Source of the DNA: Patiria miniata
Lineage: Eukaryota; Echinodermata; Asteroidea; Valvatida; Asterinidae
Length of the DNA stretch: 64,000 nucleotides
Reading direction: 5' to 3'
NCBI RefSeq assembly: GCF_015706575.1
Contig: NW_024037072.1
Coordinates: 23,623,162 to 23,687,161, forward strand
A model generated the notes under the pieces. The model had not been told where the DNA came from. It was given only the letters and a program-made list of their open reading frames with translations, and made no database searches. Position 1 is the stretch's first letter. Each line of letters begins with the position of its first letter. Made by a program: the position numbers and the translations under genes. This document shows, piece by piece, positions 47,017 to 58,625 of the stretch.

Positions 47017-49393
47017 ATATTTCAAACATGATGCATCTTCAAAGTTTAGGGTAAAACGATTAACCAATCTTTTTTATCTTGACGTTATGGTTTACTGGTT
47101 TAATCAAAAAGTAACGGACGGATAAACAATAAGTTAAGAACATCGTGTTATCTGTACACTATTAGTTGTGGTCATAATTATTTGCCGGTCTATTGAAATG
47201 TTTAAAGATTAAATGAGAGAGATGTCATTTACACAATTATCCTTGGGAGTCTGTAAAAACATTGGATATTTCATAGGGTATAGGCCAGAGGTACTGGTAG
47301 GCTACATGACCCAACATACACTAAGCAAAGGTCTGGAAAAAATCCAGGGAAGCCTAGATAGGCCTGTTACATACACCTTTTTGAGAGGGCTACAAAAATT
47401 AGAGGAGAAATCTTATCATCTAATAAAAACTCCAAAGACATAAAAAAAGATCAAAGGTACATAAAATTACAAGCTGCCGTACTGGTAACTTCCAAGCAAG
47501 CAGTTTATTCTTTCTTTAGAAATAAATGTTGGTTTTTCAGCCTGAAGCCCAGATATATTTGGGCAGTTCCACGGTGTTGGATTAAATGTACATTTTGGGC
47601 AATGTGCCTAATAAAAGTTATAATCATAAAGTGGATCAATTATTTATTACAACGATTTAATTATTTAACTTTTTTCTGTAGGCCTACTACCGGTAGATAT
47701 GGGCTCGAAACACCATGGTTGCACTTTAATACTCAGAGACAATTATGTTTTTCGTGTACTTAATTAATTTTTTACTTTAAAATAAAAGTGGAACCATCCA
47801 ACATTGTTATATTTCAATATAATAATGATAATAAGCTTCAAAATTAGGCCTATAGTAAAGCCTACATAATTTATTTTTGGTATTAAATTTTTTGAAGTTT
47901 TAGCATTAAGGTTTATAATTCCGTGGAATCGCCCACGTACATTTGTGCTCAACTTGGTCTTCTACACATTGTTAAAGTGTACTTCGAATTCCTACGGTAA
48001 TTGTTCCGGTGCTTTGTTCAATTATTTTTACTGCTATCATATCAACCCTACACTGCTTCCAACAATCAAGCCTCCGTTTGATGACATCCACATAAAGTAT
48101 TCATTTGGTCAAGCTTAGTTAACCATCCATGCTGTTTACTGCATACCACCTTTTATGATCAGTGCAGCAGACAGAAATAGAAACGGTAGTGATTATTGAG
48201 CGCAACTGAATCATGGCAATAGCATCTGGTTATTTGCCCATTTGCCAACTGATGATGCCTCATCCATATGGTTTACAAGGATCTCAGACCACATGTAACA
48301 GCGGGAGATCGTGGTTAATTGCCGAGTTATCACAGACATGCATTTCAAAATTAACTTCTAGAAGCCTGTGGGAATTAGTTTCACATCCAGCACACTTGCA
48401 CTTTTTGCTGAATTTGACAGTCAATTTAAGTTTGAGGTGAATGATTTACCAGGCAGTGAATGAAGGAAGCTAACATACAGTAACTAGGACATGAAACTCA
48501 CAGGAGTCAGTCAGCCCCTCCTCCAATTAAACGATTAACCTGATGAACTCCCTAACATGATTTAGGAACCATGTACCCATCCTGGCAACTTCCAACACCG
48601 GGAAACTGCACACACATATTTCTGACTTTGATTTTGGAGGTGTGCCAACCCAATGTAAAAGTTTTGGGGTTCTGTACCCATCCCGACAGATTCCAACAAA
48701 ACATGCCATTGGGGTTTGATGGGTTGAGTGCTGTTAGGGTTAAATGAACAAATGAGAACAAAAGCCAATACCAGTACCTGAACTCTAAATTTGAATTACA
48801 ATGTTCTTCTAAAAGTGGCACAAAATGCATTAAACCTTGGAGACGGTGACTTTAGGTCACTTCCTAATTTTTTTTTTTAGGGTTGCAAAATTTCAAGCAT
48901 CTTGTCCCTCAAATGTTTATGCCAACCACAATCCTGCAAAAATAACTTGCTAAATTTGAGACAAAAAAGGACTACCGTGCAGACTATTTCAGGTGGCAGA
49001 CTAGTCAAAAAATTTGGGACTCTCAATACTGTGATTGATGAGAGTCCCAAAACTAAAAGAAAGTGTAAAAATGCAATACAAGAAAATAGACTGGCACATG
49101 AAACAACCAGTTCAATGCCCCATTAGTACTGCATCAGTCAACTGAGTCAAAAGAAATATCTGGTACCGGTCTCTTTTCCTACGGTTCACATCTCTCCTTA
49201 AGTCTGCCACCAGACAACTGAAGAGATCAGTCTTTTCAAAAGGTTGGACATGTACCAGTCCAGTCTTAGGCTTCAAATTGAATTCACTTGGCTTCGCTCT
49301 CAGGTAGTTCTGAGTTGTTCAAAGCGGCCATCCAACTTGGACGGAACTGAGCACACTCTGCACCCAAGTTTGGCCTGTTGCCATGTATCCAAA

Positions 49394-49571
49394 TGAAGAT
49401 GAAGATGAAGATGAAGATGAAGATGAAGACGAAGACGAAGACGAAGACGAAGACGTAGACGTAGATGTAGATGAAGATGAAGATGAAGATGAAGATGAAG
49501 ATGAAGATGAAGATGAAGATGAAGATGAAGATGAAAATGAAGATGAAGATGAAGACGAAGATGCAGATGAG
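49394..49571. repeat. GAAGAT hexanucleotide microsatellite
   Basis: About 30 units of GAAGAT with GAAGAC and GTAGAT variants in the middle. On the plus strand it reads as alternating Glu-Asp and on the minus strand as Ile-Phe, giving false open frames. It lies in an intron. Confidence 0.96.
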
Positions 49572-49929
49572 GTGCAAAATATTTAAGAAAATTTTCCTTT
49601 AAAAATTGAATTGAGACCTCAAAGTTGGCTGGTAAAATACTGAGGGCCTGATCTTTGTCTCATGAACATTTTGGAGAATTTGATCTAAAGAGTGAGTAAA
49701 GTTGGCTTGAATTTGTTTTGCAGGTTTTCTGCATTCTAGGTCCCAGTCTGTTGGATGACAAGACCAGCACGGCCCAGTTTCAGAGAGCACCTGGGTACAG
49801 AAATTTGCTTAGCAAAAACAGGTTACCAGCCAAGAGTGACTGACATTGCAATGTGACTGGTACTCGACTAGGTTTCTGCTTGGCACCGAATGGACAAATC
49901 TAAGCTTTTTTTGTCTGAGCACCACTGAC

Positions 49930-50039
49930 CTTGGACATAGGGTCCATCCTTGGGATGCTCTCTGACTTTTAACGTGTAGTTGGTGTCGCTGGATGACGCA
50001 AGGAGGTCCCGCACTCTCTCATTGTAGATTTCTAAGTAG
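49930..50039 (-). CDS. STARD9: Exon: motor, [13 protein letters not shown]
   Basis: Residues 71-107. It encodes [17 protein letters not shown] followed by [14 protein letters not shown]. These are the hallmark kinesin strand (S-x-LEIYNE-x-x-DLL) and the kinesin-3 RVREHP...GPYV block. The acceptor is TTTTTAAACAG and the donor is CAAG|GTCAGT. A hexanucleotide GAAGAT microsatellite lies about 360 bp downstream in the following intron. Confidence 0.95.
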
Positions 50040-52020
50040 CTGTTTAAAAAAGAAAAATGTTTAACAAAATAAGTACCCATTTATGAAATTGAGCATGTGA
50101 TCCAGCTACCGCTACTTACTCAACACAGATCCAAGTTGTGTTTGCTCTTAAAGCTATCATTTGCAGCTATCCAAAAAGCATAATTATTGTTGAAAAACAT
50201 ACATGTACTTGGGTGAAAGATAGTAAGGGGACTAAACTCCCTGTGAAATTAATCTTTCTGGCAAGCTGTCATTTTGACGAAAACAATGAAAGAAGGCCTT
50301 TCCAACAGTGCGTCTAAAAAACTCTTGAGACGCACCGTTTTAAATTTCCGTTGGTAGTTTGTTTTATTGTTCGCCGAAGTGCGTGCAAGCTTTGGCATGA
50401 CGCACATGCATGCGCAGTTGCTAATAATTCGTCGGATCGGTGCGCGTCATCACGGAGCTGCAATCGGGATCAGTGAGAACGTGTCTCGGACGCTGAATTC
50501 AGGCCCAATTCAAAACATGATTCAGCAACTTTTGATTTTGAAAGCGAAATCCTAGAATGCTGTTTTTCTCGGAATATACAGCTGAAGCTGAGCTGAAACT
50601 TCATCAGGTTAGTTGTTCAGCACCCTTCTTTAGATTTTGAGCGAATTTGTTGCTTCAAACGAGCAAAATGCACAAATTACAAATGATGGACTATACCTTT
50701 AAATGAAAAAAAATTGTTTGACACAGGGTATGTACAAAAAAAAGGTTGGCTTTTTATTCTTTCACTGTGGCTGCATTTGAAGTCATAAAAGTCACGAGTT
50801 ATGTCCATGACATCAGTACTACTCAAGTCCAATTTCAGTAAATCTGTTACAATTGGATATCAATTTTAATAAATCTGCCACCTCCAACAATAATTTTACC
50901 CACATTTACGGGTGTATTTTAACTTTTTTTTTTGCCTTAATTGCTACAAATTTATTTTCTTAGTCAAGCTGCCTGGAGCCTGCCTTATTTTATCCTCATA
51001 AATTGCTGCATGTGTCACGATGGGCAAGATTGATCGGTCTAGTTGTAATTTTGGACAGTTGCTCTAGTTGTAAACTGATGTATTAAACCTGTGTCAGTGA
51101 AGCACATTGTCAAGTTGCTGCACTTTGTCTGGCATAAATCTCTACATTATCAGTGCATTCGCATCATTTCTGAGGTCTTCAAATGCTTGTGCTTGTAATA
51201 CAACCGGCGAGTTAAGTCACTGGGGTTCTTTTATATTAAAGGCAAACTTTCAGGCAAACATGAATGTGAAATTAAAATCAACACCGCAGAACAGCTTGCT
51301 GCTAAATGTACCAGAAACAAGAGTTGCCCAACTTATGCAAATTGGCAGTGCAAATACTTTTCGTATCACACAATCGAAATGTCATTCACTTCTGCACAAA
51401 AAAACAACCGGACTTCAGCCAGAAGCAAGTTCAGGCGAGAGCTACCAGTAAAAATGGTTAACTACCCGGTTCTGTGCTTGAACCAGCAATACATGTACTG
51501 TTACTGACATGTGGTTGTAGGTTCAAACCCCGCTTCAGTCGACTTCTTTGTTCATTTTCAAAATTATAACTTAACCCTCACTCCTTAGGACTTTTTGCTA
51601 GGATGTAGCCTCAATCCTGCAAAATCCTCCAATTGGCCTCATGGAAAAATAGCATACAGCCTCAATCCTGCAAATTCATCAATTTTTTCTTGAATATGGT
51701 CCTTGGAGGGGTGACCACTGCCTGAATAGTGGAAAATCCTGCGGCAGTGACTGTCAATATGTTGAGGCTTGGCCAGTGACATCCTGGAGCAGTACGGAGG
51801 ATTTCAAGCATAATCCAGGCCTAAATTCATGCATGGCTGAGCAAAAACAACACAAGGTCTGGCCCAAGACCTTGACAAAGTGCATCCTCAGAAATCAGTA
51901 ACGCGTGACCTCAATCCTCCAGATTCCTCTACTTTGGCAAAGAGGATTTTGAAGGATTCAGGGCTGTTAGGGTTAGAGCCATAGCCTAACATGTCAATTC
52001 CAAAACACAGCAAAGCTCAC
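50040..52020 (-). other. 2.0-kb intron with family C transposon
   Basis: Holds the element at 50148-50702. Around 51.57-51.98 kb there are repeated AATCCTGCAAA and TTAGGGTT words that may be an old element; its borders are unclear. Confidence 0.75.
50148..50702. mobile_element. Miniature transposon, family C copy 2
   Basis: About 555 bp and collinear with 26247-26790: TTGTTGAAAAACATAC, GAAAGAAGGCCTTTCCAAC, GAGAACGTGTCTCGGAC and TACAGCTGAAGCTGAGCTGA occur in order in both. The ends are TTAAAGCTATCATTTGCAGC and ATGATGGACTATACCTTTAA. It begins about 110 bases from the motor exon at 50039. Confidence 0.9.
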
Positions 52021-52112
52021 CTGACTTCTATCTTGAAGGTGACACCCTGTTCTAGATCATCCACTCTACTGCACATTCCCTCGCAGATCCTGGGTATCAG
52101 ACCAGCATTCGC
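52021..52112 (-). CDS. STARD9: Exon: motor, after P-loop (GLIPRICEGM)
   Basis: Residues 40-70. It starts in phase 0 with ANAGLIPRICEGM and ends FKIEV plus two bases, which join the next exon to make Ser of VSYLEIYNE. The GLIPR segment is the conserved stretch after the kinesin P-loop helix. The acceptor is CCATTCAG and the donor is CAG|GTGAGC. Confidence 0.93.
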
Positions 52113-53770
52113 CTGAATGGCAATCACACACAATGTTAACACAGTTGTATGTGAAATGAATAATACCTCAAGTGCTCCTTTTTTTATATTCAGTTGTGTT
52201 CCACACGTAGGCCTAAATGTTGAAATACCTTTTAAAAAATTGCTATACAGGGTGAGTAAAAAAAAAACGAAACCCAAATGTTGGGACCATTATTTTAAGT
52301 GAAGTTCTGCATGTAGCACTTTCAAAATCTAGGATATATGAAAGCCCAATTCATAAGCTTTCTTTTAGTACAAGCATAATTCAAATCACCCATGTACTTT
52401 TCAAGTTACAGAATATTAAACACAACCACTGTTTTGAGGTTCAGTCCACGGATCACAAAAAAGGTCAGTGTTCTTTCAGCAAAATGAAAAATCACATTGG
52501 GATGTGTGTGAATTGTTTTTGTTTTGCTGAAAGAACGTACACCTTTTTTGTGATCCGTGGACAGAACTCTAAAGCGGTGGTTATGTTTAAAATTCCGTAA
52601 CTTGAAAAGTACATGAGTGATTTGAATGATTCTTGTACTAAAAGAAAGCTTAAATGAATTGGGCTTTCATGTCCTAGATTTTTGAAAGTGCTACATGCAG
52701 AACTTCAATAAAGCAATAGTCCTGACATTTGGGTTTCATTTTTTTTTTTTTACTCACCCTGTATTCCTACTTCTAGCAAGACAATTTTGAAAGAGACATT
52801 GACCTAAAAAAAATTGGCCCAAGTTGAGTTATTGAATTATTACTTTACACTTTGAAATTATTGGCTACCAGACAATACATGAAATTTCATTCTCGTTTGG
52901 GTAGGCTGGTTCCTGCCCCACAATCAGACTCGATAATGTATGGACCGGGAGCCAGTCTGCTCACAAAGCAAAAACCCCCAAACAAAAACCCTTTTGGGGG
53001 GGATGGTTCCAGATGTCAAAGATCGAAAAAAGGGGGAGGTTTTTTATAAGAATAAAATATATAAGTTGGAAATTTATTAAAAGAAAAAAAATGAGGTCGT
53101 TTAAGAGCACGGGAATGCAAATTTAATTGAATTAAACACTGTGTCCATTTTTGGACACATTTGTGTCCAAAAAAGGGAAAATATCACAGAGATCATTCCG
53201 GATCTTTTCAGATCCGTTTGAAGATTGCCCCAATTTATTGATTACTTTAAATCATGTGTTTACATTCACACTAAAACAACCAAACTGTTTTGTACATATT
53301 GAAAGTCAATGCACTGAGAGTTTTTGTTCAATTATGTTCATTCGCTTAAACTGAATTTGATGTTCCATTGATCTGATACACCGTGCCCTCTGGAGACATG
53401 CACACAATAGGGAACAAAAGATTGTATGTATACATCTCCACGGGGCAATTTCTATACATGTAGATGAATACGTCTCCACAAGGTTTTCACAAAAGAGATA
53501 TATGGATTTTACTCAAAAACTAGGAATTTCCAAGGTGGGTTGATTTGTCGCAAATGGAAGAGTTTTAGAAAAGGTATATTAATTCCGAATTTCAGCCAAG
53601 GAAATTAATTCTGGTTAAAATAAGAGCATTTTGAAACTACACTTTCAAACTTGAAAACTTTACTACACGAGAACAAAGGAATGCCTCCATAAGGATACAA
53701 ATTTTATGTACATGTATGAACATGTAAGGTCTTGGAAAAGGTATCAAGTATCACTGTCTACAATACTCAC
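52113..53770 (-). other. 1.7-kb intron with fold-back element
   Basis: Contains the element at 52246-52763. A partial TTTAAGAGCACGGGAATGCA near 53100 resembles an end of family D. Nothing else was recognised. Confidence 0.78.
52246..52763. mobile_element. Fold-back element with TACAGGGTGAGT ends, copy 2
   Basis: 518 bp. Its halves are inverted copies around about 52500, for example CCACGGATCACAAAAAAGGT against ACCTTTTTTGTGATCCGTGG. The ends TACAGGGTGAGTAAAAAAAA and TTTTTTTTTACTCACCCTGT match those of 19078-19628, with the same order of shorter blocks (GAACCCAAA, GTAGCAC, GAAAGCC...TTCATAAG). Confidence 0.9.
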
Positions 53771-53887
53771 ATCATCTCCCATGACTGTGTAGGTCTTTCC
53801 GGAGCCTGTCTGTCCGTATGCAAACAGGCAGGCATTGTACCCACTAAAGGATGCATTCAAAACCTCCGTGCCAAGATCTTGATAAAT
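53771..53887 (-). CDS. STARD9: Exon: kinesin motor P-loop (first exon seen)
   Basis: Thirty-nine codons, phase 0 at both ends, residues 1-39. It starts [10 protein letters not shown] and contains the nucleotide-binding P-loop [13 protein letters not shown], which binds Mg-ATP in the motor. The acceptor is TTCTTATTCAG and the donor is [19 protein letters not shown] corresponds to the [10 protein letters not shown] stretch of vertebrate STARD9, which helps separate it from other kinesins. The preceding exon, with the first beta strands of the motor, was not found between here and 64000. Confidence 0.95.
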
Positions 53888-55021
53888 CTGAATAAGAACA
53901 AACAAAGAGAAATTATAAATAATGAGGAAATCGAACATGGGATTGTTTCTGAAAGTGAGAACAAAGGAATTACCAGTTCTACTGCAGAATTTGAATCTCT
54001 GGAGTCACTGGTACCAATCTACAAAATAATTAAGATTTTTTGGAATGCAAAAAAATCCAGTAATACCCTTTGCAAAATTTGCTGGTGCTTGCGAGTTGGT
54101 GCCCGACGAACCAAAGATGAACAATTTTCTACATAAAATCAAACATCATCTATCATTCTTTTAATCGTAATTTGATTGTTATTTTTTTCCCAGACATTTA
54201 GTGGTTGGATGATTATTTGATCTAGGCCTTTCAGTTTGTTGGGGTCTTTTGGGGGGGAGGGGTTGGGGGAGTTGGGGGGGGGAGTTAAGGGGTTGTTTTT
54301 ACATTCTTTAATAAAAACTTTGCATATTTTAAATGTCACTGTTTTTTACTGTTTCAATTTTAAGAAATGTGGCTGCTTTCCGACAAAGAACTAACCAGAA
54401 ACCATTGATGGAAAGGATATGTGTTTCATGTAATCAAATATTCACAAATGACACTGTCACCAAAATCTCTGTGTTGTACAAATACAAGCTTTTCTCAGCT
54501 GACTACTTATATTATCCACTCACTTGACCAACAATTCTTAACTAGAAAGACAAATTATGCAAATATTTTCTTAATTTTCTTAACCAGTCACTCATCAATC
54601 CAGACTTCAAATTACTCCACACCAACAACTCTCTGTCCTAATTATAAAACCAAACAGAAAATTTCTCCAGGCTTTTGTGTCCAAACAAAAGGGGAAAGCT
54701 GGCAGAATTCCTGGTCCAGAATTACCAGGGTAGTTAGCGAATGTCAACACAGAGGGTGGCCCTTTGCTATTGAGAGTGGGTTGATCAATATAGCCCTTGG
54801 GCAGTGAAATAGTTTGGAGAGGGACACAAAGTAGATCAATATTTAGACTAAGGGACAGGAAGGACCTCCAATAACTCATGGTGTATCTTGTCGGCATAAT
54901 ATTTACATTTAATAAAAACTCTATAAAGCCATTTGAAGAATAAGGTCAATGACTGTTACACAAACACACATGGGTACATATTTTTATACTTAAAACCACA
55001 TGATAAAAATAAGCTATCTAT

Positions 55022-56000
55022 ATATATAAGAGAGAGTTTAACTCGGCCTCCCAGACGATGTTTGCTCATGAAAGGATCTGAGACCGCGGGCTCCCGCGGC
55101 GCCAAAATCGCTCCATGTCCGTGGAAAAATACGGAGGGTGTCTTCCGCCGGGTCGGACACTTCGGGTCGTCCTGATTTTCCCGTACGGCCCGGCGATCCG
55201 TTTAGTCGATTTTTCGTGACTGCGTTTTGCGCAGGAATTTGCCGTCGTGTGCGCTTTCACGTTGACTGCCTGGCCGCCCCCTGTGCTGGCTTTTTCTGCG
55301 TGTCTAGACTGTGCGAGGTCAGCGAGGTCAACGTAGGGGTTGCGTTTACGTGTTCTACTCGGCTGTTTTGAAAAAGAGTTCACCAAACGTTAGTATGGGG
55401 TGACCTTGGAAAAATATTTTTTGTCCATGGTGCGTGGCCACCAAGTGTCCCTATTCTTTCATATGCTTCGCTTGCCGCCCCTGTGCCGAGTGCAACGAAT
55501 ACTCAGAAGGACTACACATTAGTATGCCTAGCGCGGTCTGACCAATCGAAAGTCTACACTGCGTGGTACTTCCCGGCTATGCGTAAAACCGTCACTGGCA
55601 ACGCGTACTGCAGCCTGCTCCACACCCTGGAAACGAGGTTGAGTCTACGGTGCTCGCTATTTGAGCACAAGCATGTGACGTTGCGTGATAGAGTGCTGTT
55701 GCTTCCATAATGTGTTTACAGCTCCATGCTTCCACCACCAAGGCTGAGCGTTGTGAGTTCGCTGCCCGCCACGTATAATTCAGTGTCGTGTTATAATTTC
55801 GGGGGCATGTTTGGGGTCAACGAAGGATCGATGCATTCACAAAAAAATTGACGAAAAAGTGTCCGACCCGGTGGAAGACACCCACATTTTTCCACGGACG
55901 TGGAGCCATTTTGGTGTACGTGTCGAGGGAGACCGCGGTCTCGGATCCTTTCAGGAGCAAACATTTCTCGGAGGCCGAGTAAAACTTGCTCTTATATAGA
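55022..56000. mobile_element. GC-rich DNA transposon with long terminal inverted repeats
   Basis: About 980 bp. The terminal inverted repeats run about 140-150 bp: left TATATAAGAGAGAGTTTAAC, then TCGGCCTCCCAG, GGATCTGAGACCGCGG and TCCGTGGAAAAAT; the right end has their complements, including CCGCGGTCTCGGATCC and ATTTTTCCACGGAC. The interior is CpG-rich (GGTCGGACACTTCGGGTCG), in sharp contrast to the flanks. I see no transposase, so it is probably non-autonomous. The superfamily is not determined. Confidence 0.88.
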
Positions 56001-58284
56001 TGGTTGAACCAACTTCAATAAAAGTTAAATCGACTTTTTCCTCGCAGACGGTCTCGCAAATTGTAAGAAGTTCAAGTTTACGTTTGTTGAAGAGTCCAAT
56101 ACTGAAACTTAACTATGACCTTTGTCCATGATTCAGACCGTTTGTAAATTTATGGTAACACTCAACATTTTCATTTCAAATGACACCTACCTTTACGTTT
56201 TATTGCATTATGATTTATTGTCGAAACTGTACAATCAGCCTTCGCCTGTGTACTACGGTAACCTTTTCACTGCGTTTTCCAAATGCGACTGCCTCACAAA
56301 ATGCCAATTTAACAGACCAACGGGAACATTTAGTTGCCATGGTACATAATTATCATGTGCATAAATCGACGGGGGACAGGGGGAACCCCCCCCCCCCCCA
56401 TTTTAAAGCGGGGGACATTGTTTGGTTCCCCCCCCCCCAGTTTTTCTTCCCCGAATAAAAATTAATTGTAGCCTACAACAATGATTCTATTGCTCAGAAT
56501 ACATGTAGCTGATTCAATTACTCCAAACTCAAAACTTTAAAAGATGATCTTTTGCTAAAATTGGTTTTAGTGGTCAGAAATTGCCTCAGATCACACCACA
56601 GAAATTGCTTTTCTATAACTGCATGTCTCCTTAACTATATCCCCATTTACATTTAACTCCCCAAATTTTCATCCCCAACACTACGCCCTACCCGATCTAT
56701 GATCGGGTAAATCAGCTTGTACATACCGGTACATACTCCTTACATCATGAGGTCTGAACCTTTATTTGAACAAGCTGCAATACATGTATATTCACTGCAA
56801 GTTTACATTGGGTGGATACAATTTTTTTTCTTCTTATTCCTGATTGAGTGGCAAAGTGTGCAAACATGTACATGTACATGTACACGTACAATGTATCTAT
56901 ACATTTTTGTACGTGTACAACCCTGTTGCTAAAAAAGAGATATTTTACACATCTGTACTACAATATGGGGTTTGTGATTTTCCTAAAGAGTAAAATAGTT
57001 TGTTTACATGTACATTCCTGTAGTGTATACAAATTAAAAAGGAAAATGCATTAGAGATGTGAACTACAACAAGTGATGAAAATAGTCTGACACAACACAT
57101 ACAATGTCTATTTGCATTCAGTATTTTCAAATCCCCGGGTAAAGTCAGTGTAAATGCATGAGAGTCCGTTGATCTACTATGAACGGTTGATTACACATCC
57201 TGAATGACTACTTTCCAACAACTGTGTATAGTTGTCCTGGTAACCGCTATGGCCTACAATAGCAATAGGGGTCAATGAAATGACGCGACCCCCTGCTGTT
57301 CCAGAGTGACTGGACAGAGTACACACACCATTAAAGTAATACATTCTGAGAATGGTTCGTTTGATTTATTTACACGGATGAAGGTTCTTTTTGCTTTAAG
57401 GTTTGTCAGGGAATGAGTGTACTTTGGAGATGTTGTACATGAAGGTAACAACAAATAAAAGTGAAAACAAAGAAAGGACAGTGAACAAGTAAAATAGGAT
57501 TCCTTTACAAAGGTCATCAATGAGGACAAACAATCAAACAAATTACAGAAAGTTTCCTTTTGTTCTAAGAGAACAAGTCTTTATTCTTTGTTGCTCATGA
57601 ATGTAATAAAAATTCACATCTTACTCTTACTAATTTGGATTTGTGACTTTCAGGTCAATCCAGTCTTTATTATTCATTATTAAAAATTCAAATGTATTAC
57701 ACTTAGTCGGGGCACAAAAATGAACCAACTGCAGACGTGCATTTCCACGCATCTCTTGTTCAATATGCAAAATGCTTATAAGTCAGGGTTTATCAATTTC
57801 ACTTTATGGAAAAAAAAACTACAAACAATATCTTTTGCCATTCCCAAGCTTGCTTAAATCCAAAATTACTGGGCACTCTACACAGGATGCTTGCCAGACT
57901 GGCAAGTAATGAGCACTTGTATACACGCTACATGTGCATTAGGTTGTACAAACTGTGGATGTAATTAAGACTAAGAGTCATGTGCCTCATTACCTGATCA
58001 ATAAGCCATGTAGTAGTTGAGTGGTCCAGTCACAACATTGTAACTCCACTACACGTACACTGCTACTGTGCAACTACCAAAATATAAACATGACCCTAAA
58101 ACCACAATTGGAGCAACCGCATCTCAGGGACAAATTGCTCTGCTTACTATAAAGCAATGTACCATACTACAAGTACACGTGTATTGGGGGGAAAAGGATA
58201 ATGTTGATACGTGTACTTCCAACTAAAGCTAAAGTGTATGTCAATTATTTTTATTAGGCTGATTAAATAACTTTAGCATTTTCT

Positions 58285-58625
58285 CGTCCCCAACCGCCGT
58301 TCTTTTTTTCCCCAGCTGTTTCCTTTTTTTTCTTCATTCATACATTTGCAATGTATAGGCCTACTGGTATTGTGTGCACACGTATTGTCAATATTGTCTC
58401 TTTATTTGTTTCCAACAAAATTATAAATGGGAAGTAGAAAGGGTACATTGTAAATTTGGACACAATTTTGTATCAGCAAAAAAATATCGGTCGTCAAGAA
58501 AATTGAAGAATACATTCTACATTGTACATTCGCTATCTTGGAAAATTGCCATCTTGGGGGAAAAAAATGGAACCAAAAAAAAAGCGCCCGCCTCCTTCAT
58601 TTTTTCAAAAAGGCCGGAAGAGAAA
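58285..58625. repeat. Dispersed repeat, family G copy 2
   Basis: Collinear with 22740-23060 in the same orientation, sharing GGACACAATTTTGTATCAGC and TTTTTTCAAAAAGGCC. The class is unknown and the borders approximate. Confidence 0.7.

Larger units (their letters stand above)
46451..49929 (-). other. 3.5-kb intron
   Basis: Contains the transposon at 46638-47016 and the GAAGAT microsatellite at 49394-49571. The 47.0-49.3 kb stretch is AT-rich with no recognised element. Confidence 0.8.
1..53887 (-). other. STARD9: STARD9/KIF16A-like kinesin-3 gene, incomplete at both ends
   Basis: This span holds 20 minus-strand exons whose phases all agree. Members of the family are plus-end-directed kinesin-3 motors that act on centrosomal and spindle microtubules in mitosis and carry a C-terminal START domain; that role is family knowledge, not read from the DNA. 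Seen here are a motor with [13 protein letters not shown] and DLAGSE, a kinesin-3 FHA domain, a coiled coil, and one giant Ser/Pro/Glu-rich exon. KIF16B is the nearest alternative, but it has no such giant exon. The motor N-terminus (roughly 80-90 residues in relatives) and the start codon are missing, as is the C-terminal end. Residue numbers in the exon entries count from the first codon seen, at 53887. The orthology call rests on remembered family architecture, not on an alignment. Confidence 0.85.

Noticed and set aside
49284..49586. Ile-Phe and Glu-Asp repeat open frames
   Set aside because: Both are translations of the GAAGAT microsatellite.
51470..51545. Possible tRNA gene (GGTTCAAACCCC B-box-like)
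   Set aside because: No convincing A box or cloverleaf stems; more likely a SINE fragment or chance.
55066..55386. Open frames in the GC-rich block near 55 kb
   Set aside because: They lie in the terminal repeats and interior of a non-autonomous transposon; GC-rich sequence has few stops by composition.
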